Below, piece after piece: positions 35,396-44,408 of a stretch of 64,000 bases of DNA. The stretch is from contig NZ_CP062222.1 of NCBI RefSeq assembly GCF_017487405.1, positions 1,659,001-1,723,000 on the forward strand, written 5' to 3'. The stretch comes from Brevundimonas goettingensis. GTDB lineage: Bacteria; Pseudomonadota; Alphaproteobacteria; Caulobacterales; Caulobacteraceae. The notes beneath the pieces are model-generated. The model searched no databases. It was not told where the DNA came from and saw only the letters and a list, made by a program, of their open reading frames with translations. Made by a program: the position numbers and the translations under genes. Position 1 is the first letter of the stretch; every line of letters starts with the position of its first letter.

Positions 35396-36343
35396 TCAGC
35401 CGCCGAGCAGGATGACGTCGCCGCTCACATCGAGCTCGGCGGCTTCCGACGCCGCCACCGCGCGCGCGAAGCTATCGGGCTCATTGGTATGGAACCAGCC
35501 CACAATCCGCCGGCCTTCGAGCTGGGGATCCGTCACGACGATCTTGCGGACATTGTAGCGGTTGAACTCATGAACCGCCGCCGCGATGGTGTCGCCGTCC
35601 AGAACGATCTGACCGTCCCGCCAAGCGAGAGCACGATCCATTTCCAGTGGCCGGTGCAGCGGTTTGGCGGGGCCGGCGCTGTCGCTCACGAAGATCTGGT
35701 TGCCGGCGGAGACTCGACGCGCCGCACCGGATTTGCCGCTCCACACCTCGACCACGCCTTCGGTGACGAGTACCTCGACGCCCATGACGCGGCGGCGCAC
35801 TGAAAAGGCCGTGCCGACCGCTCGCACCCGCGCGTCTCCCGCTGTGACGACGAAGGGGCGCGACGGATCTTTCGCGACCTGGAACCAGGCCTCGCCACGC
35901 TCGAGGCGAATGGCGCGTTGCCGGGGCTGCAGATCGACCGCGATTTCGGTGTCGGTGTTGATCGCCGCCAGCGAACCGTCGCGGAGCGGCACCCTGCGAA
36001 TCTCCCCAATATCGGTCTTGTAGCGCCGATCGTTCAGAACCGGAATGAGCGCCAACGTCCCGAGCGCCGCCGCCGCCGCCGCCGCGCCAAGCCCGCCGAA
36101 AAGCGTGCGACGATCCATACGCCGCGGACGGGACATCGCGTCGCGAACCTCGCCCGGTTCCGGCTCCAAGATCAGTTCCAGACCCGCTCTCGCGCGCAAG
36201 AGGGCGCCGCGGCGGCGCGGATCGCCGGCCAGCCAAGCGTCGAGACGACCCTGACCGTCGCCGTCGAGCTCGCCCGCGTCGAGCCGAACCGCCCAGTCTG
36301 CGGCCTCGTCCTGAATCTGCTGAACCGTCTCGACTCCGGTCAT
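35396..36343 (-). CDS. FecR family anti-sigma/sensor protein
   Basis: A 315-residue inner-membrane regulator. The N-terminal cytoplasmic part (residues 10-50, EAADWAVRLDAGELDGDGQG) is the DUF4880/FecR-N type that holds the sigma factor. A transmembrane helix follows at about 79-103 (TLFGGLGAAAAAAALGTLAL). The periplasmic FecR domain contains VPLRDGSLAAINTDTEI, RLERGEAWFQVAKDPSRPF and VRAVGTAFSVRR, and a C-terminal STN-like segment faces the receptor. Its ATG overlaps the sigma factor stop by four bases, so the two are translated together. Confidence 0.93.
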   Translation of the reverse strand: MTGVETVQQIQDEAADWAVRLDAGELDGDGQGRLDAWLAGDPRRRGALLRARAGLELILEPEPGEVRDAMSRPRRMDRRTLFGGLGAAAAAAALGTLALIPVLNDRRYKTDIGEIRRVPLRDGSLAAINTDTEIAVDLQPRQRAIRLERGEAWFQVAKDPSRPFVVTAGDARVRAVGTAFSVRRRVMGVEVLVTEGVVEVWSGKSGAARRVSAGNQIFVSDSAGPAKPLHRPLEMDRALAWRDGQIVLDGDTIAAAVHEFNRYNVRKIVVTDPQLEGRRIVGWFHTNEPDSFARAVAASEAAELDVSGDVILLGG

Positions 36344-36915
36344 GCGCGTCGCTGCCCTGTCCGTCCGGCGACGGTTTCGTCCGGCGTCGTCTGCAGCGCC
36401 GCCAGAACCACCTTCAACGAGCGGGCGGCCTCGTTCTCAACCACGTTCTGGGACACGCCGAGCCGCTCGGCGATCTCCTTCTGGGAGAGGCCGAGAATCT
36501 TGCGCATTTCGAAAATCCGGCGCGCACGTTCGGGCAGGGTCGCGACGATATCCATGACGCGGGCAAGCTCCCTTCTCCCGCCGGCGATACGTTCCGGCGA
36601 GGGCTCGTCCCATTCGATGCGCAGGGCGTCGATTTCCGTCACCGCCTCGATACGAACGATGCGAGCCCGGCGCATCTGCTCCAGGACGATGGAGCGCGCG
36701 GTCTGGAAGAAATAGGCTCTTGGAGAGACAATGCGCTGAAAATTGGCGATGTCCGCCAGTCGGCAGTAGGCTTCCTGAACCACGTCGTCGACCTCACCGG
36801 ACAGAACAAGGGATCGCCGCAACCAGGCGCGCACATCCGCCTCGTGCGGGAGGATTTCGCGCGCCAGCCAGCGGATCCTGTCCGCGTCGTCCTGAGGTTT
36901 CCCGGTCGGGGCCAT
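36340..36915 (-). CDS. ECF sigma factor, FecI-like
   Basis: A 191-residue sigma-70 family ECF factor. Region 2 covers DVVQEAYCRLADIANFQ and SPRAYFFQTARSIVLEQMR, and region 4 is the helix-turn-helix LPERARRIFEMRKILGLSQK plus EIAERLGVSQNVVENEAA. First gene of the FecI-FecR-TonB-receptor series, so it probably drives the receptor promoter and perhaps its own. A GTG at 36918 is an alternative start three bases earlier. Confidence 0.92.
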   Translation of the reverse strand: MAPTGKPQDDADRIRWLAREILPHEADVRAWLRRSLVLSGEVDDVVQEAYCRLADIANFQRIVSPRAYFFQTARSIVLEQMRRARIVRIEAVTEIDALRIEWDEPSPERIAGGRRELARVMDIVATLPERARRIFEMRKILGLSQKEIAERLGVSQNVVENEAARSLKVVLAALQTTPDETVAGRTGQRRA

Positions 36916-37157
36916 CACCTACCCGCTTTTCCGAACACGATGCACAGGCGGGAGATATCCGTCATATCGAGCAACGGATTTATTCCGCCATGTCGTCATT
37001 GTCTCTTATGAGCTCGGGGCGCCTTAACGTTTAGGCGTTCCGCCCGGGCAGGCTCCAGCGGGTCTGCGCCGGAAGCGGAAATTGGATGGCGATCGCAAAC
37101 GTGACATTTGGCGTTGATCGCGGTCGACCATAAGCCGACCCTCGTCATCCCAGCTCC

Positions 37158-37670
37158 TCAGTCCGCGAATTCCAACGTCTGCGCCTGCGTTCCAGAGTGG
37201 AACACCGCCGTGTGCGTGACGCCGGCGACGCGGACGTTCACCTGCATCTCCATGTCCTCATAGACGTCGGGGAAAAAATCGACATCGACCCGGACGTTAT
37301 GAATCGGAGCCGGGCTGATTTCTCCCGCCAGCTCCACCCGCACGTTGTCGCCGGCAAGATCATCGCCCGTCTGATGCAGCACGACGCGCTGCCCATCGAC
37401 GTCCAAGCGGAAGCGCGCCGCCAGATGGGCCTCGAGCGCGGCGACCGCCTTGGGATCATCCAGCGACGGCTGGGCGTCGGGCGCCAGAGAGGCCAGGGCA
37501 GGTTCGACGTCGTGGGCGTAGAAGCGGTGAACCACGGTCACGCCGCCGGTGACGGGATCGATCTCCACGACGGTCAGGCCCGCGTGGCCCCGGTGCGCGG
37601 CCGCAGGTCCGGCTATCGCGAGCGCCGCCACGACCGCCAGGACTGATCCCGATCGCAACAGGCGGCTCAT
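37158..37670 (-). CDS. DUF6702 family protein, exported
   Basis: A 170-residue protein with a signal peptide (MSRLLRSGSVLAVVAALAIA, cleavage near AAA-HRG). The mature part begins HRGHAGLTVVEIDPVTGGV and shows the GGVTVVHRFYAHDVEPAL strand pattern typical of DUF6702. The ATG overlaps the stop of the M1 peptidase gene (ATGA), so it is the second gene of a two-gene operon. Function unknown; the pairing with an M1 metallopeptidase is frequent in this group as far as I recall. Confidence 0.8.
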   Translation of the reverse strand: MSRLLRSGSVLAVVAALAIAGPAAAHRGHAGLTVVEIDPVTGGVTVVHRFYAHDVEPALASLAPDAQPSLDDPKAVAALEAHLAARFRLDVDGQRVVLHQTGDDLAGDNVRVELAGEISPAPIHNVRVDVDFFPDVYEDMEMQVNVRVAGVTHTAVFHSGTQAQTLEFAD

Positions 37671-40078
37671 GAGCGACCTCCCGAACGGGGCGCGTCGCGC
37701 ACGGCGGTCGAATCCGGGCTGACCTCGACGTCGCTGTCGCGCATCCGGTTGGGCTGTGACGGACCGTCCGCCGACAACGGGATGGACCTGACGTCCAGGC
37801 GACGCGGGAAATAGTTGTTGGCGCGGTCCGTGTCGGCCGTCTCCCACAGCGGATCCAGTTCAGCCGAACGCAGGGCCTTGGACGACACATACTGCCAGAT
37901 CACCCGGCGGCTGTTGCGGCGCCAGACCTCGGCCGGGATGCGCACCGTCTCGGTCGAGCCGTCGTCCCAGGTCAGTTTGACGATGACCGGCATGACCAGA
38001 CCGCCCTGGTTGGTGAAGGTGAAGCGGTATATGTTGTCGGTGAAGCCCTGGGCCCGACGGCGATCCTCGTCGGCCTTCTTGTCGGCGCTCTCGGCGTCGC
38101 GGCGTTGTTGAGCCGTGACCGTGAACTGGTCGGTCGTATTGTAGAAGTCGCGCACGGCCGGATCCCGCTCGATCACAGTCTGGATCCCCGCGTTGTTGGT
38201 TACCGTGGTCGGGACCGGCGCCTCGTCGAAACGGGCGCGGGCCTCGCGGGCGCGAACCTCGGGATCGGTCGACTGCAATGTGACCCTGGTCACGCCGTCC
38301 AGCGCGATGTCGACATGGTCGGTCGAATAGAACCAGCCGCGCCAGAACCAGTCCAGATCGACGCCCGAGCTCTCCTCCATGGTGCGGAAGAAGTCATAGG
38401 GCGTAGGCCGCTTGAAGGCCCAGCGCTGGGCGTATTCGCGGAACGCCCGGTCGAATAGCTCGCGTCCCAGCACCGTCTCGCGCAGGATCACCAGGGCCGT
38501 CGCCGGCTTGGCGTAGGCGTTGTTGCCGAACTGGAGCACCGATTCCGAGTTGGTCATGATCGGCACCTGGTCCTGCGAGACCATGTATTCGACGATGTCG
38601 CGCGGTTCGCCGCGTGAGGGGAAGTCGGGGTCCCACAGCTTCTGGGCCTCGTATTGGACGAAGCTGTTCAGCCCCTCGTCCATCCAGGTCCACTGCCGCT
38701 CGTCGGAGTTGATGACCATCGGGAAATAGGTGTGGCCCACCTCGTGGATCACCACCCCGATCAGGCCGTTCTTGGCCCGTTCGGTATAGGTCAGCCGGCC
38801 GTTGTCGTCGCGGATCGGGCGCGGGCCGTTGAAGGTGATCATCGGATATTCCATCCCGCCGACCGGCCCGTTCACCGACTGGGCGGTGGGGTACGGATAC
38901 GGGATGGCGAACTGGTCATAGACCTTGATCGTGTGGGCGATGGCCCGGGTCGAATAGGTGTCCCACAAGGGCCGCGCTTCCTTCGGATAGAAGGACATGG
39001 CCATGACGCTGGGACGGCTGGTCGTGGCCTGGGTCACGCCCATGGCGTCCCAGACGAATTTGCGCGAGCTGGCCCAGGCGAAGTCGCGGACGTTGTCGGC
39101 CTGGAAATGCCAGGTCCGCGTGCCCGAGCGGCTGGGGCGCGCCTCGGCGGCGGCGGCCTCGGCGGGGGTGACGATATAGACCGGCTCGGCGGCGTTGCGC
39201 GCCTGTTCCAGACGCGCGCGTTGGTCGGCGGTCAGGATGTCGGGGTTCTGCAGCGTGCCGGTGGCGGCGACCTGGTGGTCCGCCGGAACGGTGACACGCA
39301 CGTCGTAGTCGCCGAACTCCAGGGTGAACTCGCCCGAACCGATGAACTGGGCGTTATGCCAGCCCTCGTAGTCGGAATAGACCGCCAGCCGCGGGAACCA
39401 CTGGGCCGCCTCGAACAGGCAGTTGCCGTCCTCGGTCGGCTTGGTGAAACACTCATAGCCGCTGCGCCCGCCGACGACCTTATTCTCCACCATCGGCAGG
39501 GTGTAGGTAATGGTGAAGGTGAAGCTCTGAGCCGTCGCCAGCGGGGCCGGCAGCTCCAGCCGCATCATGGAATCCACGATGGTGAAGGGAATATCCGCGC
39601 CGTCCGGCCCTGTGATCTTCAGATCGTTGAACCCGCCCTGCCAGTCCTTCATCCGCTGGACGCGCAGCACCTCCGGCACGCTGACCTCGGTCGCCGAGGT
39701 GTAGGTGCGGGTCATCTCGGCGATGGAGTTGCGGCGGTAGTTCTGCTGGTCCAGCAGCATCCACAGATAGCCCAGATGGTCGGGCGAGTTGTTGGTGTAG
39801 GTGACGACCTCCTTACCTGTGAGGGTGCGGGTCGGCTCGTCCAGCGACACGTCGATGTCGTAGTCGACCTTCTGCTGCCAGTAGCGATAGCCCGGCGCGC
39901 CAGAGGCGTTGCGATAGTCGGTCGGTGTCGGCCAGTCCTCGCCCTCGAACTGGCGGAACTTGTCCTCGAAGGCCCCCGTGTTCTGCTGAACGGCGCCGAC
40001 GCTCACCTGGGCTACAGCGGCGGTCGCGATCGATCCGCACAGGGCGACGGCCAACGCCGCCAGTCTCGTTCGATACAT
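37667..40078 (-). CDS. M1 family metallopeptidase, exported
   Basis: An 803-residue zinc aminopeptidase-like protein. The ATG at 40078 gives a signal peptide (MYRTRLAALAVALCGSIATA). The substrate-gating segment reads GGMEYPMITF, equivalent to GAMEN, and the zinc site is HEVGHTYFPM (about residues 444-448) with the third ligand in WMDEGLNSF about 20 residues on. The C-terminal 200 residues include a lysine-rich coiled segment and a beta-sandwich. Likely periplasmic. Translationally coupled to the DUF6702 gene. Confidence 0.92.
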   Translation of the reverse strand: MYRTRLAALAVALCGSIATAAVAQVSVGAVQQNTGAFEDKFRQFEGEDWPTPTDYRNASGAPGYRYWQQKVDYDIDVSLDEPTRTLTGKEVVTYTNNSPDHLGYLWMLLDQQNYRRNSIAEMTRTYTSATEVSVPEVLRVQRMKDWQGGFNDLKITGPDGADIPFTIVDSMMRLELPAPLATAQSFTFTITYTLPMVENKVVGGRSGYECFTKPTEDGNCLFEAAQWFPRLAVYSDYEGWHNAQFIGSGEFTLEFGDYDVRVTVPADHQVAATGTLQNPDILTADQRARLEQARNAAEPVYIVTPAEAAAAEARPSRSGTRTWHFQADNVRDFAWASSRKFVWDAMGVTQATTSRPSVMAMSFYPKEARPLWDTYSTRAIAHTIKVYDQFAIPYPYPTAQSVNGPVGGMEYPMITFNGPRPIRDDNGRLTYTERAKNGLIGVVIHEVGHTYFPMVINSDERQWTWMDEGLNSFVQYEAQKLWDPDFPSRGEPRDIVEYMVSQDQVPIMTNSESVLQFGNNAYAKPATALVILRETVLGRELFDRAFREYAQRWAFKRPTPYDFFRTMEESSGVDLDWFWRGWFYSTDHVDIALDGVTRVTLQSTDPEVRAREARARFDEAPVPTTVTNNAGIQTVIERDPAVRDFYNTTDQFTVTAQQRRDAESADKKADEDRRRAQGFTDNIYRFTFTNQGGLVMPVIVKLTWDDGSTETVRIPAEVWRRNSRRVIWQYVSSKALRSAELDPLWETADTDRANNYFPRRLDVRSIPLSADGPSQPNRMRDSDVEVSPDSTAVRDAPRSGGRS

Positions 40079-40206
40079 CCGCAACCCGCCAATCCCTGAA
40101 GCCCGGCGCGACCTTAAGGATCGTGTTCGGCGGTGCAACAGGACATCGTGTCAAAGACGGCCGGACCCAACGCCCAAGCGTCTGCTTTTTGGCGGGAAGC
40201 CCGAAC

Positions 40207-40593
40207 TCAGTGGACCGTGTGGGCGTCCATTTCCAGATCGCTGTAGGATAGCAGGTTGAGAAGGCCATGCAGCCGGTCGTAGACGCCGCGGAGAGCATGA
40301 TCCGGCAGGCTGACCGATATGGTCAGCAACCACTCGTCGTTCCGCAGCCTGGCCTCCGCATGGATGACACCGTCAGCGCTCGTCAGTGCGAGCGCGCTGA
40401 CCAGCGGGCAGGTCCTGAACTCACCCGTCAAGCCATCCCAGAAGAAGCGGCCAGAGGGCCGATCTCTTTCCGCCAGAAGCTGCAGAAGGCTGGCCGTCAT
40501 GGATTCCAGCACGCGCGTCAACCGCGCAGCCCGCTGGCGTTCGTCGTGAGGGATTCGGGCTGTGTCACCCGCAAGAGATATGAAGGCCTTCAT
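40207..40593 (-). CDS. Hypothetical protein (128 aa)
   Basis: Begins MKAFISLAGDTARIPHDERQ, with a helical centre (LTRVLESMTASLLQLLAERD) and a strand pair HAEARLRNDEWLLTISVSLP, ending SYSDLEMDAHTVH. Sequence complexity and charge pattern look genuine, but no family is recognised. It stands alone between the M1 peptidase and a non-coding stretch. Confidence 0.5.
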   Translation of the reverse strand: MKAFISLAGDTARIPHDERQRAARLTRVLESMTASLLQLLAERDRPSGRFFWDGLTGEFRTCPLVSALALTSADGVIHAEARLRNDEWLLTISVSLPDHALRGVYDRLHGLLNLLSYSDLEMDAHTVH

Positions 40594-41071
40594 CAGGCCG
40601 TTATGGCGCGGGCTCCTTAACAGTCCGCGACCTCACCGCATCGGCGGTCATCTCCGCCAGGTGATCAAAGCGGGGATGAAGGAAAGCAACAAACGGGTTC
40701 TAGAGGCGCGACCGAACTGTTTGGCCATCGACGGAAGATGGGAGTGCGTCCGCTGAGGTGCCCAATACGTCGGGCGAGCTGGTGGTCGATCAGGGCGGGA
40801 GCTGGGAACGGTTCACCGGAACCACGGCACCCACCATCGTTGAACAGGTCATGGCCTAGCGGCTATGACCCCTTGGGTAAGTGTCGGCACGTTCGAGCCG
40901 GCGAAGACTTCAACGCTAAGATGGCGTCACGACTGGCGCCGCGAGTGATTTCCCAGAAACCGCCATCTTCGGCGAGCGTCTTTGCTCGCGACTAACCTTA
41001 TTGCTCGTTGCGAGACCTGGAATTTTCGAAATCGCAGCGGCTCAACCCGCCAAGCCGAAGGGACGGCCACC
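40594..41071. other. Non-coding stretch, nothing recognised
   Basis: About 480 bases with mixed composition and lower GC than nearby genes. No supported gene or RNA; a ribosome site for the following gene (GAAGGGACGG) lies at its right end. Confidence 0.4.
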
Positions 41072-41953
41072 TTGAAGCTCCATCGTTCGGCCGCCGTCGT
41101 CGTGACATCGCTATTTGCGGCATGGTTGCTCAGTAACTGCCAGGAAGCTCCCGCTGCGGCCGTCACCAGAGACGCGACCTGCGCCAACTCCCGCACCAAC
41201 GAAGTCTCGTGTCCCTTGATGATCGGAGAGCAGAATTATCGGCTTGATAGCGGTCTGACCCAATATCTGAAGCTAACAAACACGTCGGACCAGTCGTTGC
41301 AGATCGACGCGGTCCAAGGCGCGGCCGCAGGCAGGGGGCGAGAATTTCTGGAGTATTGCATCGGCCGCAATCGCTTTGAGACCGGGCAGTCGGCCGCTGG
41401 TGAAGGGGAAGTAGCCTGCACTTCACGAAACAGTGGCGTGGCGATCTCGAGCATTAAGCTGCGCAGCTCGCCAGCAGGGCCCGGGTTGACGGTGCAGCCC
41501 GGCGATACCCTCTATGTCAGTTTCAGTCCCATGCACACCGAGCCGTGGTTCACTGTTTCGGTCACGGCTTCAGCAGCGTCGAGGCGGCTGGAAACCTGGC
41601 GACAGCCCCGGGTTGATCAAGTGATCCGGTGTAATGGGCAGGTTCAGCAGACGCGCTGGTCGCCTTGGGTAAACCAAACTGGGCGGCCGCTCTCGCTCAC
41701 CGGCGCAACCATCTACGCTCAAGGCGGCGAACCGGTGCTGGATCAAGTCGATGCCGCCTGCCTGTACATTCTCAACACGGCAGGCGAGGTGCGATATCGA
41801 ATGTGCGACAGCGTCAACGTGAGGAACCCGTCAGGTCTGCGCATCGCCCCCCAGACGCTGGCGCAAGGCGAAGCTGTCGCAGGTCAAGCGGCCAACACTT
41901 GCCGCGCTCCTGCGGTGTGGGGTTGGACGGCCTACATGTTCATTGAGAACTAA
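41072..41953 (+). CDS. Exported hypothetical protein (293 aa)
   Basis: Uses a TTG start at 41072, chosen because GAAGGGACGG stands upstream and because it opens a signal peptide (LKLHRSAAVVVTSLFAAWLL, then SNCQEAPAAA). An ATG at 40982 would place that hydrophobic segment inside the protein. The mature part has several Cys (at ATCANS, VSCPLM, EYCIGR, VACTSR, AACLYI, RMCDSV and NTCRAP), suggesting disulfides. No family is recognised. Codon use is less GC-biased than in core genes, pointing to transfer. Confidence 0.55.
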   Translation: MKLHRSAAVVVTSLFAAWLLSNCQEAPAAAVTRDATCANSRTNEVSCPLMIGEQNYRLDSGLTQYLKLTNTSDQSLQIDAVQGAAAGRGREFLEYCIGRNRFETGQSAAGEGEVACTSRNSGVAISSIKLRSSPAGPGLTVQPGDTLYVSFSPMHTEPWFTVSVTASAASRRLETWRQPRVDQVIRCNGQVQQTRWSPWVNQTGRPLSLTGATIYAQGGEPVLDQVDAACLYILNTAGEVRYRMCDSVNVRNPSGLRIAPQTLAQGEAVAGQAANTCRAPAVWGWTAYMFIEN

Positions 41954-42405
41954 CGACTAGCTGGAAATCCAGCGCTACCGGAAACCGGCATGCCTAGCGG
42001 CGTGCAACCCAAGGGGTGCCTCGGTGATGCCCCCCCCTGCACCGCAGCTAGCAGGCGACCCGGCCTGTTGTCAGGCCAGACAGGATCTCTGCCGCCATCA
42101 GGCCGGCGGCGGCCCGTCCCTGAGCCAGTGAAGGTTCGGGGCGGGCCGCCAGAAGTCGGCCAGTGGCCAGCTTCTTTTGAAAAACTAATGTTTTCCGGAT
42201 CGGTTGCAACGCAACAAAACTACGACGCCCTCCCACGGAAAGCGGGGAAGGTGGGGCTCCGCATCGCGGTCAGGCGGAAATCGGAGCCCCGGCAGATCGC
42301 GGTGGGGCTTTGACCTGCCGCGCCACGTTAGCCGCTCAGCACGGCGGGACCATGGGGTCTTTCGGACCGCCGGCCCGCCCCGAACCTGCGGTCAGGCAGG
42401 GCTCG
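41954..42405. other. Non-coding stretch, nothing recognised
   Basis: About 450 bases without a supported gene. Short frames lack protein-like composition. Confidence 0.4.
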
Positions 42406-42510
42406 TTATCCGCGAGCGGTGGCGATGACGACGGCCAGGGCGAGGATTGAGCCGGCGACTACGATTGGGCGCCGTGCGCGATGAGCGGCGGCAAGAAGGG
42501 ATCCGAGCAT
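42406..42510 (-). CDS. Small membrane peptide (34 aa), tentative
   Basis: Encodes MLGSLLAAAHRARRPIVVAG and a hydrophobic C-terminus (SILALAVVIATARG), with AAGG about nine bases before the ATG. Of the same kind as the peptides at 3131 and 18895. Only the charge and hydrophobicity pattern supports it. Confidence 0.25.
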   Translation of the reverse strand: MLGSLLAAAHRARRPIVVAGSILALAVVIATARG

Positions 42511-42916
42511 AAATGCCTTGGTCGTGCTCTGAGGTCTGAGGTCGTTACCCGATAGGGCGACGCCTGCGGCCCGGCGTGCTGAGGGTGAGGCGCCGGGCCG
42601 CTCGGTCGTTGGGCCACACGGGGAATGGCCTTGGGACGTGTGCTCAACCGCGTTAGAGACCGCCGGTTCCTGTGTTCGGGAGCGTAAGCAGGCGGGCGGC
42701 CCAGCGCTTGAGGTTCCAATGCCGAGGGCAGAAAACGACCCGGCCGCTCTCCGCGCCGGGCCGCCGATCTGGAAGGATCTGGCCGCCTCCCCCGAGGACA
42801 GCCGACGGCGGTGTGAGCCGCCACAGGTAACGACGGCGCCGAACGGCGAGCGCCTCACATCTTTTGCCGTGAGACACTTCTCAACGGTGGGACACCCCGG
42901 AATCAGGAGTCTGACC
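42511..42916. other. Non-coding stretch before the lysozyme remnant
   Basis: About 400 bases. The last part carries the AGGAG ribosome site of the truncated gene at 42917. No other gene or repeat was found. Confidence 0.35.
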
Positions 42917-43050
42917 ATGGATCACGCAGCGTTCTTTGCTGGGGTGCGCAAGCGCTTGGGCGGCCTTAAGCAGGGACAGGTCGACGGACTGAACGCCCTG
43001 CTGAAGGCGACAGAAGGCTGGACGGTGAGCTGGGTCGCCATCGCCCAGGC
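42917..43050 (+). pseudogene. Truncated phage lysozyme/endolysin-like gene start
   Basis: With AGGAGTCTGACC ahead of the ATG, it begins MDHAAFFAGVRKRLGGLKQG, QVDGLNALLKATEGWTVSWV, the conserved N-terminal helix-turn opening of phage glycoside-hydrolase lysozymes (usual form: AFFAGVR..FG.L.Q.QVDG.NA.L). After about 45 residues the similarity stops and the frame runs antisense through a real minus-strand gene. It is a remnant of a prophage lysis gene. Confidence 0.6.
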
Positions 43051-43105
43051 GCGGTCGAAGCCGTGGTGGCGGTTCGGATCTGACTACGCTTCCATCAAGG
43101 CCCGG

Positions 43106-43414
43106 CTAGTTCATCGTCTCGTTGGAAGGCGTGTTCGCCGCCATCTCCATCCTCAGGGTGGCGACCAGCTCATCGAGCCCGGCCTCAAGGCGATCCCTGT
43201 CGACGTGTTGGTAGTGGATCGGCGCGGCCTCGCGGAAAGCGACGCACAGCAGCTCGACCATCTCCTGATCGGGCATGTCCGACACTCGCCGGTTCTGCGC
43301 CTCGACCCTCTCGGTCAGGATCGACCAGGCGTCGCGAAGGGCCCGGCCGAGCGGCGCCTGCAGAGCTGTCCAAAAGTCCTCCAGGTCCTCGACGGTCGTC
43401 TCTCGCGTTCGCAT
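43106..43414 (-). CDS. Hypothetical protein (102 aa)
   Basis: Starts MRTRETTVEDLEDFWTALQA and is helical throughout (GRALRDAWSILTERVEAQNR, LDELVATLRMEMAANTPSNE). Acidic. AGGATGAGGTC precedes the ATG at 43414. No family is recognised; the prophage-remnant setting suggests a phage origin. Confidence 0.55.
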   Translation of the reverse strand: MRTRETTVEDLEDFWTALQAPLGRALRDAWSILTERVEAQNRRVSDMPDQEMVELLCVAFREAAPIHYQHVDRDRLEAGLDELVATLRMEMAANTPSNETMN

Positions 43415-43437
43415 GACCTCATCCTGTCCTGCCTCTG

Positions 43438-43475
43438 GAAGGCCGTCACCCTTCGCGGGGTGGCGGGCCTTTTGT
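43438..43475 (+). terminator. Probable rho-independent terminator
   Basis: Plus-strand hairpin GGCCGTCACCC - loop TTCGC - GGGGTGGCGGGCC (imperfect) followed by TTTTGT. It would end transcripts coming from the lysozyme remnant. Similar GGCGGGCCTT stretches occur near 43920 and 47420. Confidence 0.5.
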
Positions 43476-43548
43476 CGTGTGCGGGTTCTGGCTTCCATTG
43501 CCGGAAACGGCGGTTCCGCTATCAATGGCTGGCGACGCGGAGGGACTG

Positions 43549-43905
43549 ATGGTGATCCAGGTAGCGCTGGCGATAGTGCTGATTCAGCAAACCCCGCCAC
43601 TGATGGGGCTGAACTCCGACGTCTTCGTCGCACCTCTCGTGTGGGAAGTCATCCCGCGCCCGAGGTATCCTGTGCTTGCGTCCTCTCGAGATGTCACCTC
43701 CGGATGGGCGACCGTGCGATGCCGCGTCGACGAAGGTAGGCATCCTCGGCAGTGTGAGGTCATGGCGGAATCGACGCAGGGTGTCGGCTTCGGTGTGGCC
43801 GCAGTCGAAGGGCTCGAACAGGGCGTACTTCGGGAGGGCTGGAACGATAGCGATCCCGCCAAGGACACATTTCAGCAGCTCGTCCGGTTTGCCTTGGCAA
43901 ACTGA
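43549..43905 (+). CDS. TonB C-terminal-like protein (118 aa)
   Basis: Starts at the ATG at 43549 with GGAGGG upstream. The first 15 residues (MVIQVALAIVLIQQT) may be a signal or anchor. The body has the TonB C-terminal pattern: PRPRYP, then TSGWATVRCRVDEGRHPRQC, EVMAESTQGVGFGVAAVEGL, with the strand-helix-strand arrangement of energy-transducer C-termini. The Pro-rich spacer of true TonB is absent, so it is a short TonB-like protein. Its 3' end overlaps the convergent frame of 43760-44209 for 146 bases. Confidence 0.55.
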   Translation: MVIQVALAIVLIQQTPPLMGLNSDVFVAPLVWEVIPRPRYPVLASSRDVTSGWATVRCRVDEGRHPRQCEVMAESTQGVGFGVAAVEGLEQGVLREGWNDSDPAKDTFQQLVRFALAN

Positions 43906-44209
43906 CGGACCTCGCGGAGGGGCGGGCCTTCGTCGTTTCAGGCCCTTGCGCCAGATCGCGATAGGGCTCGCCGCGTTCACCCGCCTCGGCGCGCGTTAGA
44001 ACAGCGGTGGTCTCTGTCGCACCGACTGCGATCTTGATGTCCCGGATCCGGATGCCGTCGACGAGCGTCTTGGGCCTCGTCGAGAGAGCGGCGATGCTCG
44101 CGATCCAGTCGTCGGTCTGGACGGTGATCAGGCCGGGCATGGCGTCAGGGTTTCCGGCGGCCTTGGCCTGCATTTCGTCGAGGATCCGGTCGAGGTCGGC
44201 TGGGGTCAT
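43760..44209 (-). CDS. Paralogue of the 16309 gene with altered 3' end
   Basis: Residues 1-85 (MTPADLDRILDEMQAKAAGN through AEAGERGEPYRDL) closely match the 93-residue protein at 16309. After that the sequence (AQGPETTKARPSARS and on) has no counterpart and runs antisense into the TonB-like gene, so the original stop has been lost, probably by a rearrangement near 43950. GAGGATG precedes two adjacent ATGs (44212, 44209). Function unknown; probably truncated. Confidence 0.55.
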   Translation of the reverse strand: MTPADLDRILDEMQAKAAGNPDAMPGLITVQTDDWIASIAALSTRPKTLVDGIRIRDIKIAVGATETTAVLTRAEAGERGEPYRDLAQGPETTKARPSARSVSLPRQTGRAAEMCPWRDRYRSSPPEVRPVRALRLRPHRSRHPASIPP

Positions 44210-44408
44210 CATCCTCGGGGGTTCCGACGCCTGTTTCGATGTCTCGGTCAAAATCGGGCAAGGACCGCAAACCTCGTCAAGCAACGTTGCTGTTGCGCGA
44301 CACAACCTTCACGCGGATTCTGAACACCCGGACAATCTTCGGCGAACAGGCTGATATCACTCCTTGGTCTGATCAGATTGCTCCAAGTCTCTCAAGGCAG
44401 GTGGTCCA

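Noticed and set aside
38654..40099. 481-residue plus-strand frame opposite the M1 peptidase
   Set aside because: The minus strand has the HExxH zinc site and signal peptide; the plus frame is a shadow.
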